Counted from the stretch's first letter, positions 23,597-36,052 are shown. The stretch is 64,000 nt of DNA from Hyaloscypha bicolor E (GCF_002865645.1 NW_020194643.1:620001-684000); one strand, 5' to 3'. The notes: generated by a model from the letters alone, not told the origin. Made by a program: numbers and translations.

Positions 23597-24312
23597 TTAC
23601 TTTTCACAAAGTACCTACTTAATTACTTTTCCAGGCCGCTTGAGTCTAAGTAAGAAGGCGGGATTTATTGTGCAAAATGCCAAGCTTCGAACGAAGTGCA
23701 ACCGTACTCCGTATTTTCCGTGACCAACATCCAATGAGGAATTAGCTGACTGTACGTCTACAATTCGCAAGTGCACTGCGCAAAAAGAGCAGTTGCACCG
23801 CATGCCTTGTCTGGAAAACCCTGTCTGGGCCCGAGGGGCACTTGCAGGTTGGCTAAGACATGACATGACAAGAGAAGAGAAATACAGTAGATAAGGCTTC
23901 GTGTAACACTGAGAACAAACTCGAAACAACAAGCCAAAAGGGGGCACAGCCAATCAGAATCCGAGCTTGCACATGGCAGCCCCTGCGCAGAGCTCCTACT
24001 CTGCTCCTTGCGAAGGAGCACATCTTGCATCCTCGCCTTCTCGTTGCACTTATCGTGCAATAGCAGCAGCTTTTCGGTGGTCAGTCGTGACTTGAAGAAA
24101 CTTCACATTGCAGAAGCACAAGAGGAAGAGGAATAGGAAAGATTTGCCGAATGACGTCCGGAGCAGGGTCCAATTGCAGGGACTTGTCCTTCAAACAATG
24201 AGGAGACAACACCAAGACTGAGACCAAGACTGTTGGACAGACAACTTAATAATATTTCTTGGGATTGTTGATAACTTCCATGATGGACCTCCAGTGCTGA
24301 TTGCGACACAAC
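23597..24312. promoter_or_regulatory. shared upstream region of two divergent genes
   Basis: About 716 bp between the start codons of the transcription-factor-like gene (minus) and the cation-chloride cotransporter (plus). No coding region is visible; it must hold both promoters. No specific site was identified. Confidence 0.5.
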
Positions 24313-27300
24313 ATGACCGACTCAGGTCGCAAGGGTTCCGAGCGTCAGCACTCGAATTTTCAAGCTCGCAGCGCGAGAGACGAAGCTGGGGAATTGAACA
24401 GGCGGTATTCGATGGTCCCTGAAGATTCTCCTTCTCCGAGCGAAAGAGCACGGCCGTTGGAATTGAGTACAGCGCCCAATCCGTACGAACCTGCTACGAC
24501 TTCCTCGACTCCTCCTCCACATGACCACTCTCGAACTCGTCGGCTTCTACATCTGCCTTCTCCTTCTCCCAATGGAGGATCCTCGAATATGCGAAGGAGG
24601 TCGGTCAGTGGGCGGCGGAGAGCACAAACTAGACTGATTGGGGCCGACTCGTTGACGGTTCAGATGCACAATGCCACAGAGGTCAAGAAAGCAAATGGAG
24701 ACTCCTCAACTCCAAAACCTGGATTAGGTCCTCGGCCCATTGGCGGCGATGAGAAGCTGGGGATGTTCTCTGGCGTATATGTGCCGACGTGCTTGAATGT
24801 TTTGAGCATTCTTATGTTCTTGAGATTCGGCTTTATACTTGGCCAAGGAGGGTTTCTTGGAATAATGGGAATGCTTATTGCTTCCTATGCCATCAACCTT
24901 ATAACCACCTTCTCACTCTCTGCGATCGCCTCCAATGGCACTGTTCGAGGCGGCGGAGCTTATTATCTTATATCCAGATCTCTTGGTCCAGAGTTTGGAG
25001 GGTCAATAGGAGTCGTGTTCTATTTGGGCTTTGTTTTCAATACCGGGCTGAATGCTGTTGGTTTGATTGACTGTATGAAGATCAATTTTGGTGCCACAGC
25101 TGGAAACTGGGCAAATTGGCTGCCCGACAGCCAGTGGTATCTCTACCTCTGGTCTACGATTGTGCTTGTAATATGCACTGCAATCTGCCTTGCCGGGTCA
25201 TCTATCTTTGCCCGTGCTAGTAACGGGCTTTTGGTGATTCTTCTTATAGCTACTCTCAGTATCCCCTTCTCTGCGCTTATCGTCTCGCCATTCGAAAATA
25301 GACAATTGGGCATTAATTATACTGGGATCAGCTGGACTACCTTCCTTGGAAACCTAAAGCCTCAGCTTACGAGAGGCGCTGCGGGCAGTCAAATACGTGG
25401 GAAAGAGACGTTCCAGGATCTTTTCGGCATCCTTTTTCCAGCGACTGGTGGCATCTTTGCTGGGGCCAGCATGAGTGGGGATCTTAAGAACCCTAGCAAA
25501 TCGATCCCGAGGGGTACACTTTACGGGCTTGGAACAACTTTCGTCTTATATACACTCGTTATTTTAGCCATGGCAGCCACGATCACTAGATCGTCTTTTG
25601 TTAGGAACGCCAACGTTATCCAGGATACCAATATTTCTGGAGTTGTGATTCTGGCTGGCGAGTTTGCAAGCTCGTTCTTTTCCACGTTGATGGGCGTCAT
25701 TGGATCAGCCAAGTTATTACAAGCGCTTTCAAGGGATAATCTTCTCCCTGGATTCATGATATTTGGCCAGGGAACGAAGAAAGGAGACGAGCCCACGTAT
25801 GCGATTCTCATGACATACATCGTGGCTCAGGTTACGATGCTATGCGACTTGAATCAAATTGCCTCGTTTACAACAATGACTTATTTGGTGAGCACTTGCG
25901 CCCATTCTCAGCGAATGAGGTTCAGAGGAGCTAATTTATGCAGATGACATTTTTGGTTATGAACTTGGCTTGTTTTCTTCTGAAAATTGGCTCTGCTCCG
26001 AACTTCAGACCATCCTTCCATTTCTTCAACTGGCAGACTGCCCTAACTGGCACGATTGTCTCTGCAGTAGCTATGTTCTTTGTCGATGGACTCTACGCTA
26101 CTGGCTGTGTCGGCATCCTCATTGCAATATTCCTCGTGATTCATTATACAAGTCCGCCAAAGAGCTGGGGCGATGTCTCACAGTCTCTTATTTACCACCA
26201 GGTCCGCAAGTACCTCCTTCGGCTGAGGCAAGAACATGTCAAATTCTGGCGTCCGCAGATTCTGCTGTTTGTCAACGACCCTCGGCGGCAGTATAAACTT
26301 ATCCAATTCTGCAATTCAATGAAGAAAGGAGCACTATATATCTTAGGTCATGTAATTGTGACGGACAACTTCGGCGGCTCGGTTCCAGAAGCTCGCCGAC
26401 AGCAGGCAGCCTGGACTAAGTACATTGACTTTTCGAAAATCAAAGCTTTTGTCAACATTGCTATTTCTCCCGGTGTCGAATGGGGGGCCAGAAACATCGT
26501 CCTTAGCGCAGGATTAGGAGGCATGAGACCAAACATTGCGGTCTTGGGGTTTTACAATCTAGATGACTTACGACGGAATCAACCCTTGATCGATGTCCCC
26601 GAAATTCGATCCCTAGAAATCAGACCAGAGACTACCGAACCACCTTTACCTCGCCAAGATAGCAAAAAGGACTTTAGCCTTCCAACAGATTCTTGCAAGA
26701 CAGAAGCGATGATGAGTGTTACAAGTTATGTGACGATTCTCGAGGACCTTCTCTTGCGACTTCAAATCAACGTTGCCGTCGCAAAAGGATTCCAAGATCT
26801 TGAACTCCCTTCTGAGAATGGAGATCACAGCAAAAGATATATCGACCTTTGGCCAATCCAGATGTCGGCAGAGATCGCGGCAGAAGGCGATAACAAACAG
26901 AATGTTTTGACGACAAATTTTGATACTTGTAAGCCGTGAGCGAATAATGATAACGGACAGAACTAACCCTATCTAGATACATTAATCTTACAGCTGGGCG
27001 TAATTTTAAATACTGTTCCAGCATGGAAAAAAGCTTACAAACTTCGAGTCGCAGTCTTCGTCGAGTATGAATCCGACGTAGAAGAGGAACGAGGGCGAGT
27101 CAAGACCTTGCTTGAGAATTTAAGGATAGAGGCCGAAGTTCTCGTCTTCTGGTTAGCTTCTGGAAATCTACCAGCATACGAAATCATCGTGAATGGAGCA
27201 AGTCCGGGGAAGGAGGCGGAAGAAGAGGTCCGGGAATGCTTAAAAGGTCAGGAGTGGTGGGAAGAGCTTCAAAAGATACGAGGAAACCGTGGGGTGACCT

Positions 27301-28526
27301 CTGCCACGGAAGACCTCTCAGAGATTGCGAATATCTTCACTGATGGAACAAACTGGCCCGACTCGTCATTCCAGCAGGGACCTCGTGGAGAAAAAATTGA
27401 ACGATTTCTTGGCCTCCGCAGACTACTGAAGAAAGGAAAGAGAAAGCACACGATGAGTGGGATAACGAAATTGGGCGTGAGTCTTGGAATGCGGACTCAC
27501 CGGTTGTCGGACAATGTTATGTCGCAGCACGCAACAACAATGAGTGCAAGCGAGGATTCAGAGAGTGACTCTGAAAGCGATTCAGAGGACTCTTCAACTC
27601 TCAGTGCGGCGAGTGAGGGGGATATCGACGATTTCGTATCTGATGATGGATCTTCTGTGCCAAGCGCTCAGTTGATACGAAGACGAAGGAGCCACGGTGA
27701 TTCTATGCGAGGCCCACCTCCATCGAAGAAATCAACTGGTGAAGCGGAGATCAAAGTCCCACAACGGCCGTCGGCAGGATCACTACATTCGGAACCAACC
27801 GCCACTGTTGCAACGACCGTGCCACCCGCAGCTTCGGCGCCAGATCTCACGTTCAAAAGATCCGAGAGTCCGAGCAGAAAGCCACCGTCAATCTCCAATC
27901 TCTCCACATCACTCAAAGCCAACTCCGAAGGTTCAAGCAGTAAACCTGCCTCTCTCAAAGAACCGGACAAGACCCCAACAAGAACAGATGCATCGAGTAC
28001 TCGTCCAGCCTCTGTTCGCTCTGAACGCCCGACCCTCTCTCGCCACGCATCTCAGCCCAAGTTCTCAAGTAAACCTGTACCTATCACCCGAGTTGCAACT
28101 GAAGATGGGCCTGGACCCAGTATCATGTTCACCGACACTCCTTCTCCCCCGACACGGCGAGCATCCCGTCTGCCTTCTGCTTATCGGCCAAACGCCTCAC
28201 TACGGGACCATATCTCCGAGGTCTCCGAGAATGCTCCTTCTCCTACTCAATCACGACGTGGATCTATGTACTCTACTCAAGCCCTTCCAATCAGCTTCAA
28301 TGATTTACCGTGTCGAGCTCAGCATCTGATTCTGAACCAGTTGATGCGGAGTAAGAGTAAACACACTGCGGTTATGTTCACGACGTTGCCGAGTCCGGTT
28401 GAAGGGACCAGTAGGAGTGTGGAGAGTAGCGCGGCTTATTTGGGGGATTTGGAGGTGCTGTGCAGAGGGTGTCCGCCGGTGTTGATGGTACATAGCAATA
28501 GTATGACGGTTACTATGAGCTTGTAG
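24313..28526 (+). CDS. vacuolar cation-chloride cotransporter (Vhc1-like, SLC12 family)
   Basis: Exons 24313-25887, 25944-26928 and 26977-28526 give 1369 residues; introns are 56 and 48 nt. The disordered N-tail runs to about residue 145, then a 12-helix permease core starts 'GMFSGVYVPTCLNVLSILMFLRFG' and contains 'GGGAYYLISRSLGPEFGG', 'GIFAGASMSGDLKNPSKSIP' and 'IGSAKLLQALSRDNLLP', all SLC12 signatures. The cytosolic domain follows ('WRPQILLFVNDPRRQ', 'VAVFVEYESDVEEERGRV'). A long Ser/Arg/Pro-rich linker (about residues 1000-1280) precedes a conserved end, 'FNDLPCRAQHLILNQLMR' and 'VLMVHSNSMTVTMSL'. In yeast, Vhc1 carries K and Cl into the vacuole. The ATG at 24313 (ACAACATGA) was chosen; the frame upstream has no other ATG. 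Confidence 0.93.
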
Positions 28527-28689
28527 TCGAAAAGATGTGAGCGAGGGAGTATATAGACAGAAAGCGTGGATGGTGGGTGCTTTTGCATAGCGTGGGATTC
28601 AGTTTTGGGAAATATATACCCTTGGTGAAGCTGCAATATACACCCGTTGATTACCTGAGACCACAAAATGGTTTGACTTGGCATTGTTA

Positions 28690-29900
28690 TTACAGGTTGC
28701 TCCCCGCCCTAACTAAACTATCTCTCGAATCTTTCAAAACCTCCCTCACAATATCACCAGCCGGCAGAACCCTATGAATCAGGCCCACTCCAGTTCCCGC
28801 ATAAGTAGTCATTCTCCCATTATCACCCCATTCCCGATCCCCCAGTTTCATCGCGCCCTCGTACAGCTTCTTGCTTTCATCTTCGCTCATCCCATGCGCA
28901 TGATCTCGAAAACTCTGATTCAGTACGCCCCTGCCATTATACGTCTCCGGCCATCCCACTGTCCCTCGTAACCGATCATACACAGTCGTCCGAGCAGTGG
29001 CCACACCACCATCTTTGGCATCGACAATCGCATTCCTATATCCCTCGCCGATTGCCGCCTCGGGCGAGGCAAAGAACCGAGTTCCCATGCAAACACCGCT
29101 TGCACCTAATGTCGACGCAGCAGCAACACCTCTCCCATCTACAATTCCACCAGTAGCAATGAGGGTAATATCCCCGTATCCATCTTTCGCCAAGGCATCA
29201 GCACATTCCGGCAGCAAGGTAATGATGGAGCTCGACTGAGCAAGTCCATGACCACCCGCATCGGCACCCTAATCACCCAATTAGTGCGATAATTTCCTGA
29301 AATGCAGGAGGGAACTGAGGAGCTGGGGAGCGGAGTTTTAGAGACAAATACCCATGCAAGCTCGGTGAAACCCCGAAGCTCTGAGCTCTCAAACAACAAA
29401 ACAGCAATTCCACATGAAACTAAGCTTACCTAAATAACGAGAACATCAGGTCTACAGCTCTTGGCGGCATCAAGCGTCATTGTGACAGTACCAACTTGAA
29501 TTCATATTTTTGTTTTCCCGTTGCTTGCTTTTCTAAATCCTTCTATTCATGTGATGAGGCCTTTCGGTTCTTGAGGTGCAAAGAGCCATGCTGCTGTTGG
29601 CTTGAGTGGTTCTGATCGAATGACAAAGAGGGCCGTAGAGAGGTCGGCTCCCCAGCATATGAAGCCAACGCCGATGGGAAGGATATGCGGCGGTGTTTTT
29701 GCGATAGGAGAAGAATGGAGAGCCGTCGCAGCTTCATTGAGGAGAGATGGGAACGTGGAAATGTCGGTCCCTAGCCCTAAGAAACCGAGTCCGCCTGCTT
29801 TCTAGACTGCGACTGCGAGGGGAGAAGCGATCAAGCTTATTGGAGCGGAAGATATGAGGGGAGTAGAAGTCCATAAATAGTAGGAGGTGAGAGCCTGAGT
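28690..29900 (-). pseudogene. nitronate monooxygenase pseudogene with four in-frame stops
   Basis: One reading frame from about 29880 down to 28690 matches nitronate monooxygenase (2-nitropropane dioxygenase, an FMN enzyme). The N-terminal part has 'KAGGLGFLGLGTDIS' and 'ILPIGVGFICWGADLS', then 'VGTVTMTLDAAKSCRPDVLV'. After a ~160-nt intron come 'GADAGGHGLAQSSSIITLLPE' (split here as GADAGGHGLAQ and SSSIITLLPE), 'ATGGIVDGRGVAAAS' and 'MGTRFFASPEAAIG'. Stops are TAG at 29802-29804, TGA at 29547-29549, TGA at 29502-29504 and TAG at 29430-29432, the last directly before the intron where homologues have Gln. All are explained by single C:G to T:A changes (CAG to TAG, TGG to TGA), and there is no frameshift. 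The start codon was not found. An intact relative lies at 48807-49862. Confidence 0.82.
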
Positions 29901-30445
29901 ATGAGAGAAGACCATCTGGCAGAGAACGGAGTCGGTATGATATATATATCAAACAAGTTTGACGGATTCAGATGTAATTTCGAATTTCGATCTTCAGAGA
30001 GTCAGAGTCTCAAGAAAACTTGGGAAGAAAGATTCAAAGAAGTGCGGAAATAAGAGTGACTATTGATAAAACGCGAATGTAAATTTAGAGGATCTTCACT
30101 GGAGCGTATTTTTTCTCTCTGGCCGATATGGAAGATATTCCCTCTGCTTGTCCAGTTTTCGTAGGATCTATATCGAGGACGATGTCAACTTCCACCCCTC
30201 AACCTCTGCCGCACCATTCTGTTTTAGGCCTAGACCTCCCGCAGAGCCTCATCCCAGCAACCTCGCGAAATCCACGTCCAATTTCGGGCCGCGCAAGAGC
30301 ATCTTGACACAGGGCAAGCATCATCAACTCAAAGGACATCGAATTGTTCTCGGGAGACCTGGTGCGTTGAAGGCTTGGCTCTGTATCCTTCCAGCTTGTT
30401 CACCAGATTTATTAAGTAGGAAACTCGAAATCTGGAGTCGCAAGG
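29901..30445. other. intergenic stretch
   Basis: Between the nitronate monooxygenase relic and Rpb11. No coding region seen; it carries the Rpb11 promoter. Confidence 0.4.
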
Positions 30446-31089
30446 ATGAACGCCCCCGATAGGTACGTTACCTTCTCCATTCTTGGCCGTGCGACATGGT
30501 TAGTTGCTAGCGGCGGACAGTCGCAGGATCTACGACAAAACTCCGGCTCGGTTTAACAGGATGTGGGTAGTAGAAGAATCAGGCTAACCTGCTTCTTAGA
30601 TTCGAGTTGTTCCTGTTGGGCGATGGCGAGAAGAAGTGTTCGGAGATCCCAGATACGCGTATATTGCCCCGGCGGATACTCTTCGAGGGAGCACATCTGT
30701 GAGAATAATACAGAGCTATGTAGCTGACTGGCGCAGGCACTGCGAATAGTTCGGTGTTCACATTCAACAAGGAAGATCACACCCTTGCCAACATCCTACG
30801 AGCACATCTCTTGAAGGACCCCCACGTTACCTTTGCTGGATACAAGAGTTAGCCTCCAATCCTGATACGGCTACGCCAATCGTTGACATGTGCTATAGTT
30901 CCTCATCCCTTATTTGCAACATTCGAGCTCCGAGTACAGACCGATGGAAGCCTCACTCCAAAGGAAGCGCTGGTCAACACATGCAAGAATCTCGTTCAAG
31001 ATCTCGAGATCTTGAGTAGAGAATTCACAAAGGAATTTGAGCTACGGAAGATGGTCATGGGAGATGCTGCTGCTACGGAGAAACAATAA
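30446..31089 (+). CDS. DNA-directed RNA polymerase II subunit Rpb11, four exons
   Basis: Exons 30446-30462 (17 nt), 30600-30658, 30737-30847 and 30899-31089 join in frame to 125 residues, the normal length. Introns are 137, 78 and 51 nt. The protein begins [18 protein letters not shown], continues '[19 protein letters not shown]' and '[19 protein letters not shown]', and ends '[15 protein letters not shown]'. These are signature stretches of Rpb11, which pairs with Rpb3 in the assembly platform of RNA polymerase II. The third intron starts with the less common GTTAGC, and its branch site is GTTGAC. The last exon alone lacks an in-frame ATG, so the gene is easily missed by simple frame searches. 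Confidence 0.93.
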
Positions 31090-32495
31090 TGGTTAGTTAT
31101 GCCTGGGTCAAAAAGATATGACTTGGATGGAGTTAGGGCCTCGAGCATTTTTTGGCGTTATGGGAAGAGGGCATAAATGGCTATGCTAGCTGGTGCAATA
31201 TTAGTGTTGCTTCTCCAATTGCTCCTTCTATCTTCACCAATTGAGGTTTAAAGTTTGAGCTTTGGTCTTCTTCACCTCGCTCTCATCCGTTACCCTCGTC
31301 CAGCCATCCAGGTGCGAGAAATATCCGGATGCAGAATAAGTCTTATCGGCTATTCCGAGCTCCTGACCAGTAAAAGGGTGGCCTCGAAATACACGCTATT
31401 TCCACATCAGGATATCCTTTCAAACCTCGATACGAAAGCAGCCTTGGTGGAAGTCCATGATAGATCATCGTCAGGTTCGAGTGGAAACATCAGAATACCA
31501 ACAGCCACCTGGTTGAACTTATCAAATCCCCACCTCTCTTTGGTGTATGTTTGAAATGGTTCACAACAATGGTTTTGCAAGGGTGTCTCGCTAAAATGGC
31601 GCTAGAGCTCCCCTATTAACACTGCTCAACTACCATGCCTGGAAAACATCTTCTTCCTATCTGTACAAACTAAAATATTGACTAAAAGACACAAAACAGC
31701 CTGGGTGTTCTTACTATCTTACTTTACCAATGATTTAATTGTTTATGAACTGTGATTCTGAAGGTTCTATTGCAAAAAGAGGTCTAATACCACTTTTCGT
31801 TCATGTGAGTAGGATTCACTCTTATATTCGATATGAAGAAGAGCACTAAATTCTCATTACCGCAGTTCAAGTTCACCTTTCGGTTGTACCGAGACTTGGA
31901 CGAAGTCTAAATGCCCTAGGAAGCTCGGGACCGTTCTAGGGGAGAGACACTTGTTGTACAAGAACGAGAGCAGTCATTTTGAAGGGAGGGATCAATCATG
32001 TCCAACTTTGCTAGGATGTAAGTTTTTCACTAGGAAGTATTCTAAGTGTCGCAGGAAAGACGAGATATTCAAAGAGGAGTAGGCTTTTAGCATACAATGA
32101 CGAGACTGGACATTGAGAAGTGAAACTCTGTGATGTCCACTTGGGACAGTTAATATCAATGCCCTTTTTGTCTAGCCGTGCCGTATTCTTTGTGATTTCT
32201 CCCAACCTTTAAGACAAGAAAGGTGACATTGATTCGAAACAGCAGATTTTTGTTGTCCCAAATTCACTTGAAAATCAGCCTAGCAAGCGTTCTAGCAGCC
32301 AGCAATGGAGGATATCCGCTAATCAGGATGCAATCGTTAGACTCGGAATGAAGCTTCTCATCCGATCCGTTCATGAATTCCTAATCAGGTATCGCGTAGG
32401 AAAGGGGAACAGGAAGCGGAGTAGATAGAAATAAAATTCGTCTTCACGATCTCTCCTTCACGAGAACTATCCCATCGACGGGTCGAAAGCTCCGC
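31090..32495. other. gene-free stretch
   Basis: About 1.4 kb without a supported gene; only short frames with no motif. Confidence 0.4.
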
Positions 32496-33520
32496 ATGGA
32501 GCGAAACTCAACCATGGCTCACGCCTCTTTGGGCACTCACTCCCAAAAACTAGCCGATAGAAATTCCTCCGACAACCCCTTCCAAACTCCCCCAATCCAA
32601 CAACCGACTGCTCACGTTGCTCGTGTGAGATGCGATCAGTGCTTTGCGTAAGTGACTTCAACAGAGACAGGCTGCACACATCTTAGATGCTTCCTGGCTC
32701 CTCGCCTACATATTCCCTCGACCTCGAGGACAGTCCTTCTGTTCGCTTCTTCGAGGGTTCCAATCTCATCAAGAAAATCGCTGACAATTTCTCAGATCAC
32801 ACTTCTCGTTCAAGAACTGTGTTCTCTCCGACCCCGCCGACTATCGATCCCCCTGCAACTACTGCTTGAGGACCAAAAAAACTTGCACGTACGATCGTCC
32901 CCAAATCCAGCCAAAAGCCGAGAGCAAAGCCGCAAGCATGGAGGCCGAGCAAGCTCCTGATGCCGCGAAGCCAGAGACTACCATGGTCGCAAAGCCAAAA
33001 GCCGCAGCTACGCCCAAGGACGCGTCAAAGCCGAAGAAAGCTGGTGCACCGAATACCGTAAGTCGTCTTTACCTCCTACTATCATCGTGTCTAACACTCT
33101 CAGCAGAAGTCTACATTGAATAAGGTCCAACGTGGTCGCGTCGAGAAGCCGGCTCCACGAACTCGTGCTGTCCCAAAGTCCTATACTGAGCTTTCCGTGA
33201 ATGACGACAAGGAGAAGGACGATCGATTGTCCCAGATTGACGGAGACAATGATGAGGACATTAATGAGGACACCAATGATGAATTATCCCAGATGGAGGG
33301 GGAAAATGACAAGGACATTGATGAGGTCACCAACGATCAATTGAACGGCGAGGAAGGAGAACAATCTGCGGATGAGGACGAAACTGAGAACGACTATCCC
33401 GGCCCCCGTTTGACTGGCATCGTCAATGGATTCGATCTGTCCGAGCTCACCCCGTTGGCCTATCGCGTTCTGGAGGGTAGAGGCTATATCCGTAATGGAC
33501 AATGGATGGGAGGAGTTTGA
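32496..33520 (+). CDS. Zn-cluster-like protein with acidic repeats, three exons
   Basis: Exons 32496-32647, 32796-33057 and 33107-33520 give 275 residues. Introns are 148 nt (branch GCTGAC) and 49 nt (branch TCTAACA). The second 3' splice site is ambiguous by one CAG (33104 or 33107). Residues 46-85 form a Cys pattern spread over the first intron: RCDQC, a 9-residue spacer, C, a 12-residue spacer, then PCNYCLRTKKTC. The second half (CX2CX6C) fits a Zn2Cys6 cluster; the first spacer is longer than the usual six. A Lys/Ala/Pro-rich linker follows, then about 60 residues dominated by Asp, Glu and Asn with two near-copies of an 18-residue unit ('LSQIDGDNDEDINEDTND' and 'LSQMEGENDKDIDEVTND'). It is probably nuclear, but no activation or dimer domain is visible and the role is unknown. 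Confidence 0.65.
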
Positions 33521-33627
33521 GCATTTGGGAATTTATCTTGAATTGCTCAATAACAAGCAGAAAGCGATCATGTACTTTTAGAGCACAAAAACGCAGCAGG
33601 ATTGTCTCCCCTCATTCTCCAGATACT

Positions 33628-34134
33628 TCATGAAGCTGTCGTCCCAGGACCCTCGCCACCAGGTATTAACTGCAATTTATTAGCAGGCAAAATTGAATAA
33701 AAAGAGTACCAAGTACCATGCAGATGTTGTTTCCATTCAGCAGAATCTTTGAAAGCTTCGTCTGGCCGCCGGAGTAGTCGCTGATCCCAGTGTCAGCATC
33801 TTGCCCACATTACAGTCTCCCAAGAACTTACAATTCTGTCACATTTTCCAGAACCATATCTATAGGAGTATCAGAGTACGCTCGTTTGAATTAGACCTGC
33901 TGGCACTTACTGACGTAGTCATCGAAGCCAAGGAGAGTGCCACTGAATTCTGCCCAGAGGTCAGGTATTGTGGCCGAAACAGAAGGAAGAAAAGATGAAC
34001 CTTTGTCACCTTTCATGACAACCCAGATCTTGGAGCCCACGCATTTATCGATCAACTCTTTTCAAATATCAGCCGGGGCGCATCCAAAGAGTGTTTGGGG
34101 CAGTCGAACCGAGAGGAAGTAGCTGTGACGCCAT
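33628..34134 (-). CDS. U6 snRNA-associated Sm-like protein LSM5, six exons
   Basis: Exons 34134-34110, 34057-34001, 33949-33911, 33859-33832, 33780-33717 and 33669-33628 (25, 57, 39, 28, 64 and 42 nt) join in frame to 84 residues. Introns are 47-52 nt. The protein starts [20 protein letters not shown], has the Sm1 block '[20 protein letters not shown]' and the Sm2 block '[15 protein letters not shown]', and ends [12 protein letters not shown]5 is part of the Lsm1-7 ring (mRNA decay, cytoplasm) and the Lsm2-8 ring (U6 snRNA, nucleus). Introns make up about half of the gene, and no exon exceeds 64 nt, so no long frame marks it. Start codon context is AAGATGG. Confidence 0.95.
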
Positions 34135-34602
34135 CTTGAGGCCAATTCCTGAGAGTAAGAGCGGACTAGAGGATGTCAGCCTATGCTAATGCAGTTCCAA
34201 TGACGAGCAATAGCGGAGATGTACGAGATCCCAGGGCGTTGGCTAGCTGAGGATCTCGATGCACGTGAAACGAGGCTGAGAATAATAGCAAAGTACTCAC
34301 AGAAAGGTCGATCAAACGATGAAAGCAATGAGCCGGCTATGTTTCTTTTATTAGACGCTTGCTTTATGGCATTAAGTTTATCATGCTCAAGATGTCAAGA
34401 GGTGACGTTCTCGTGATCCAAGATTTCTCGACTCGGGTGTTTGGCCTGTTTGCTCGGCTGCGCTTGCCTCCACCATTCGTGCCAAGCAACAATTGGGTCT
34501 TCGACGCGTCTGCCTTCACAATCAAAAAGTCAACAGAATAGAGTCATGCTCCTTAGCAGTCATGGAGCATCGGCGTTGGGCAAAACACTCCGGCGACCCC
34601 TT
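34135..34602. promoter_or_regulatory. shared upstream region of LSM5 and the exonuclease gene
   Basis: 468 bp between divergent start codons. No coding region recognised. Both promoters must lie here. Confidence 0.5.
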
Positions 34603-36052
34603 ATGACAATAATGGGTCCGTTCGAGGGCACTTCGGCTCTGGCCGCCGATACTTTGAGAGCATCGGTGCAGCGAGGTACAGGAGGACGGCTTGTGTAGGT
34701 TGAGCTTGTACTGAAAATTGCAGTGCTAACATTTGATGCTCAATAGTTCGCGCACAGCTCGACCAGATCCAAATCTGCCGCTGCAGAACACATGGCATCC
34801 GAATCTTGGAATTGTTTTCGGTTCTGGGCCATCACCCTCAACCCCTCGATCATTGAGCATGGCCGCGGTGGAAACAAAACAAGATTTAATACTAAATTCA
34901 ACGGCTGAAGACAACTACGTGATGCCACCGACGGACATAACTGAGTTGGAGGGTCAATCTATTCTCAACCCCGCTCCTCTTACCTCGACGGACGTGACAG
35001 ATCCACCTCCCTCGAACCATCCAACAAATGCCAAACCCGAGGACCCAGAGCAGAACATGCCCCCAGAACCTTGCACAACTTTCTCAATACCCGAATCTCT
35101 CTTCTGTGCCGCCAAGACTGCCGCTCAAGGGGCGCCTGAGTCCTTTTGGTCGTACGCCCTCTACCGAGGACCCCAATCCAAGAAGCCGACAGTGCATTAT
35201 TGCAAAAGCGTCATGACAACAGAACGAGTCATCCAGATGTACTTCGCGAACAAAAAGGTACTAGGCTTCGATATCGAATGGGCACCGGATTATATGCATT
35301 TCAAGAACAAGGGACCACGGACTGCTCTCTCTCTCATCCAAATCGCGAGCGAGAATCGGATTGGGCTTTTCCATATAGCTCAATACCCTAAACGGGAGAA
35401 TGAAACTCCGGAAAGCCTTGTTGCTCCGGCCTTGAGGAGGATCATGGAGGATCCAGGCATTACCAAAGTTGGGGTGGCGATAAAAGCAGACTGCACCCGA
35501 CTCCGCAAGAATCTAAGCATCAACTCCCAAGGACTTTTCGAACTTTCACATTTATACAAACTGGTGAAGTTCTCGGAAAGCAAGGACACGCACCTCATAA
35601 ACAAGATGCTAGTTTCTCTCGCCAACCAGGTGCAGGAACATTTGCACTTACCACTCTTCAAAGGAGAGGTCAGGGGTTCAGATTGGAGCCAGAAATTAAA
35701 TTTGGAACAGATCATGTACGCAGCCAGCGACCCATACGCAGCCGTACAGCTTTACTACACACTCGATGCAAAGAGAAAGCGATTAGAACCCACACCACCA
35801 TTACCCTGGCACGCAGAGCTTAATCGACCGATCAGAGTCGCGGAAGGTATTGAGATACCCACCGATGGGGATGTATACGAAGGTGAGGAGACTATCAAAC
35901 CATCTCCCGGAAATGACACCCGAACCCCCAGAAACAAGCAAGTTACTGAGACAAACAACGTCGTGGGTGATAGTCCTCCCAATCCAGCCCCGAAGCCCTG
36001 GCTCTCTCAAAAGATTCGCGAATTCAGTGCCCGAGTCCGATCTCACCTATGA
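34603..36052 (+). CDS. DEDDy 3'-5' exonuclease (WRN/Rrp6-type domain)
   Basis: Exon 1 is 34603-34694 and exon 2 is 34747-36052, giving 465 residues. The 52-nt intron has a GTGCTAACA branch site. After a ~150-residue Pro/Ser/Thr-rich N-part comes a DNA_pol_A_exo1 domain: motif I 'VLGFDIEW' (Asp206, Glu208), motif II 'VGVAIKADCTRLRKN' (Asp279) and motif III 'YAASDPYAAVQLYY' (Tyr355, Asp359). All four DEDD acidic residues and the Tyr are present, so the domain should be active with two metal ions. The C-terminal 90 residues are disordered. No helicase or HRDC domain is present, as in stand-alone WRN-exonuclease-like proteins. Substrate (DNA or RNA) cannot be told. A second ATG three codons on is an alternative start. 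Confidence 0.85.
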
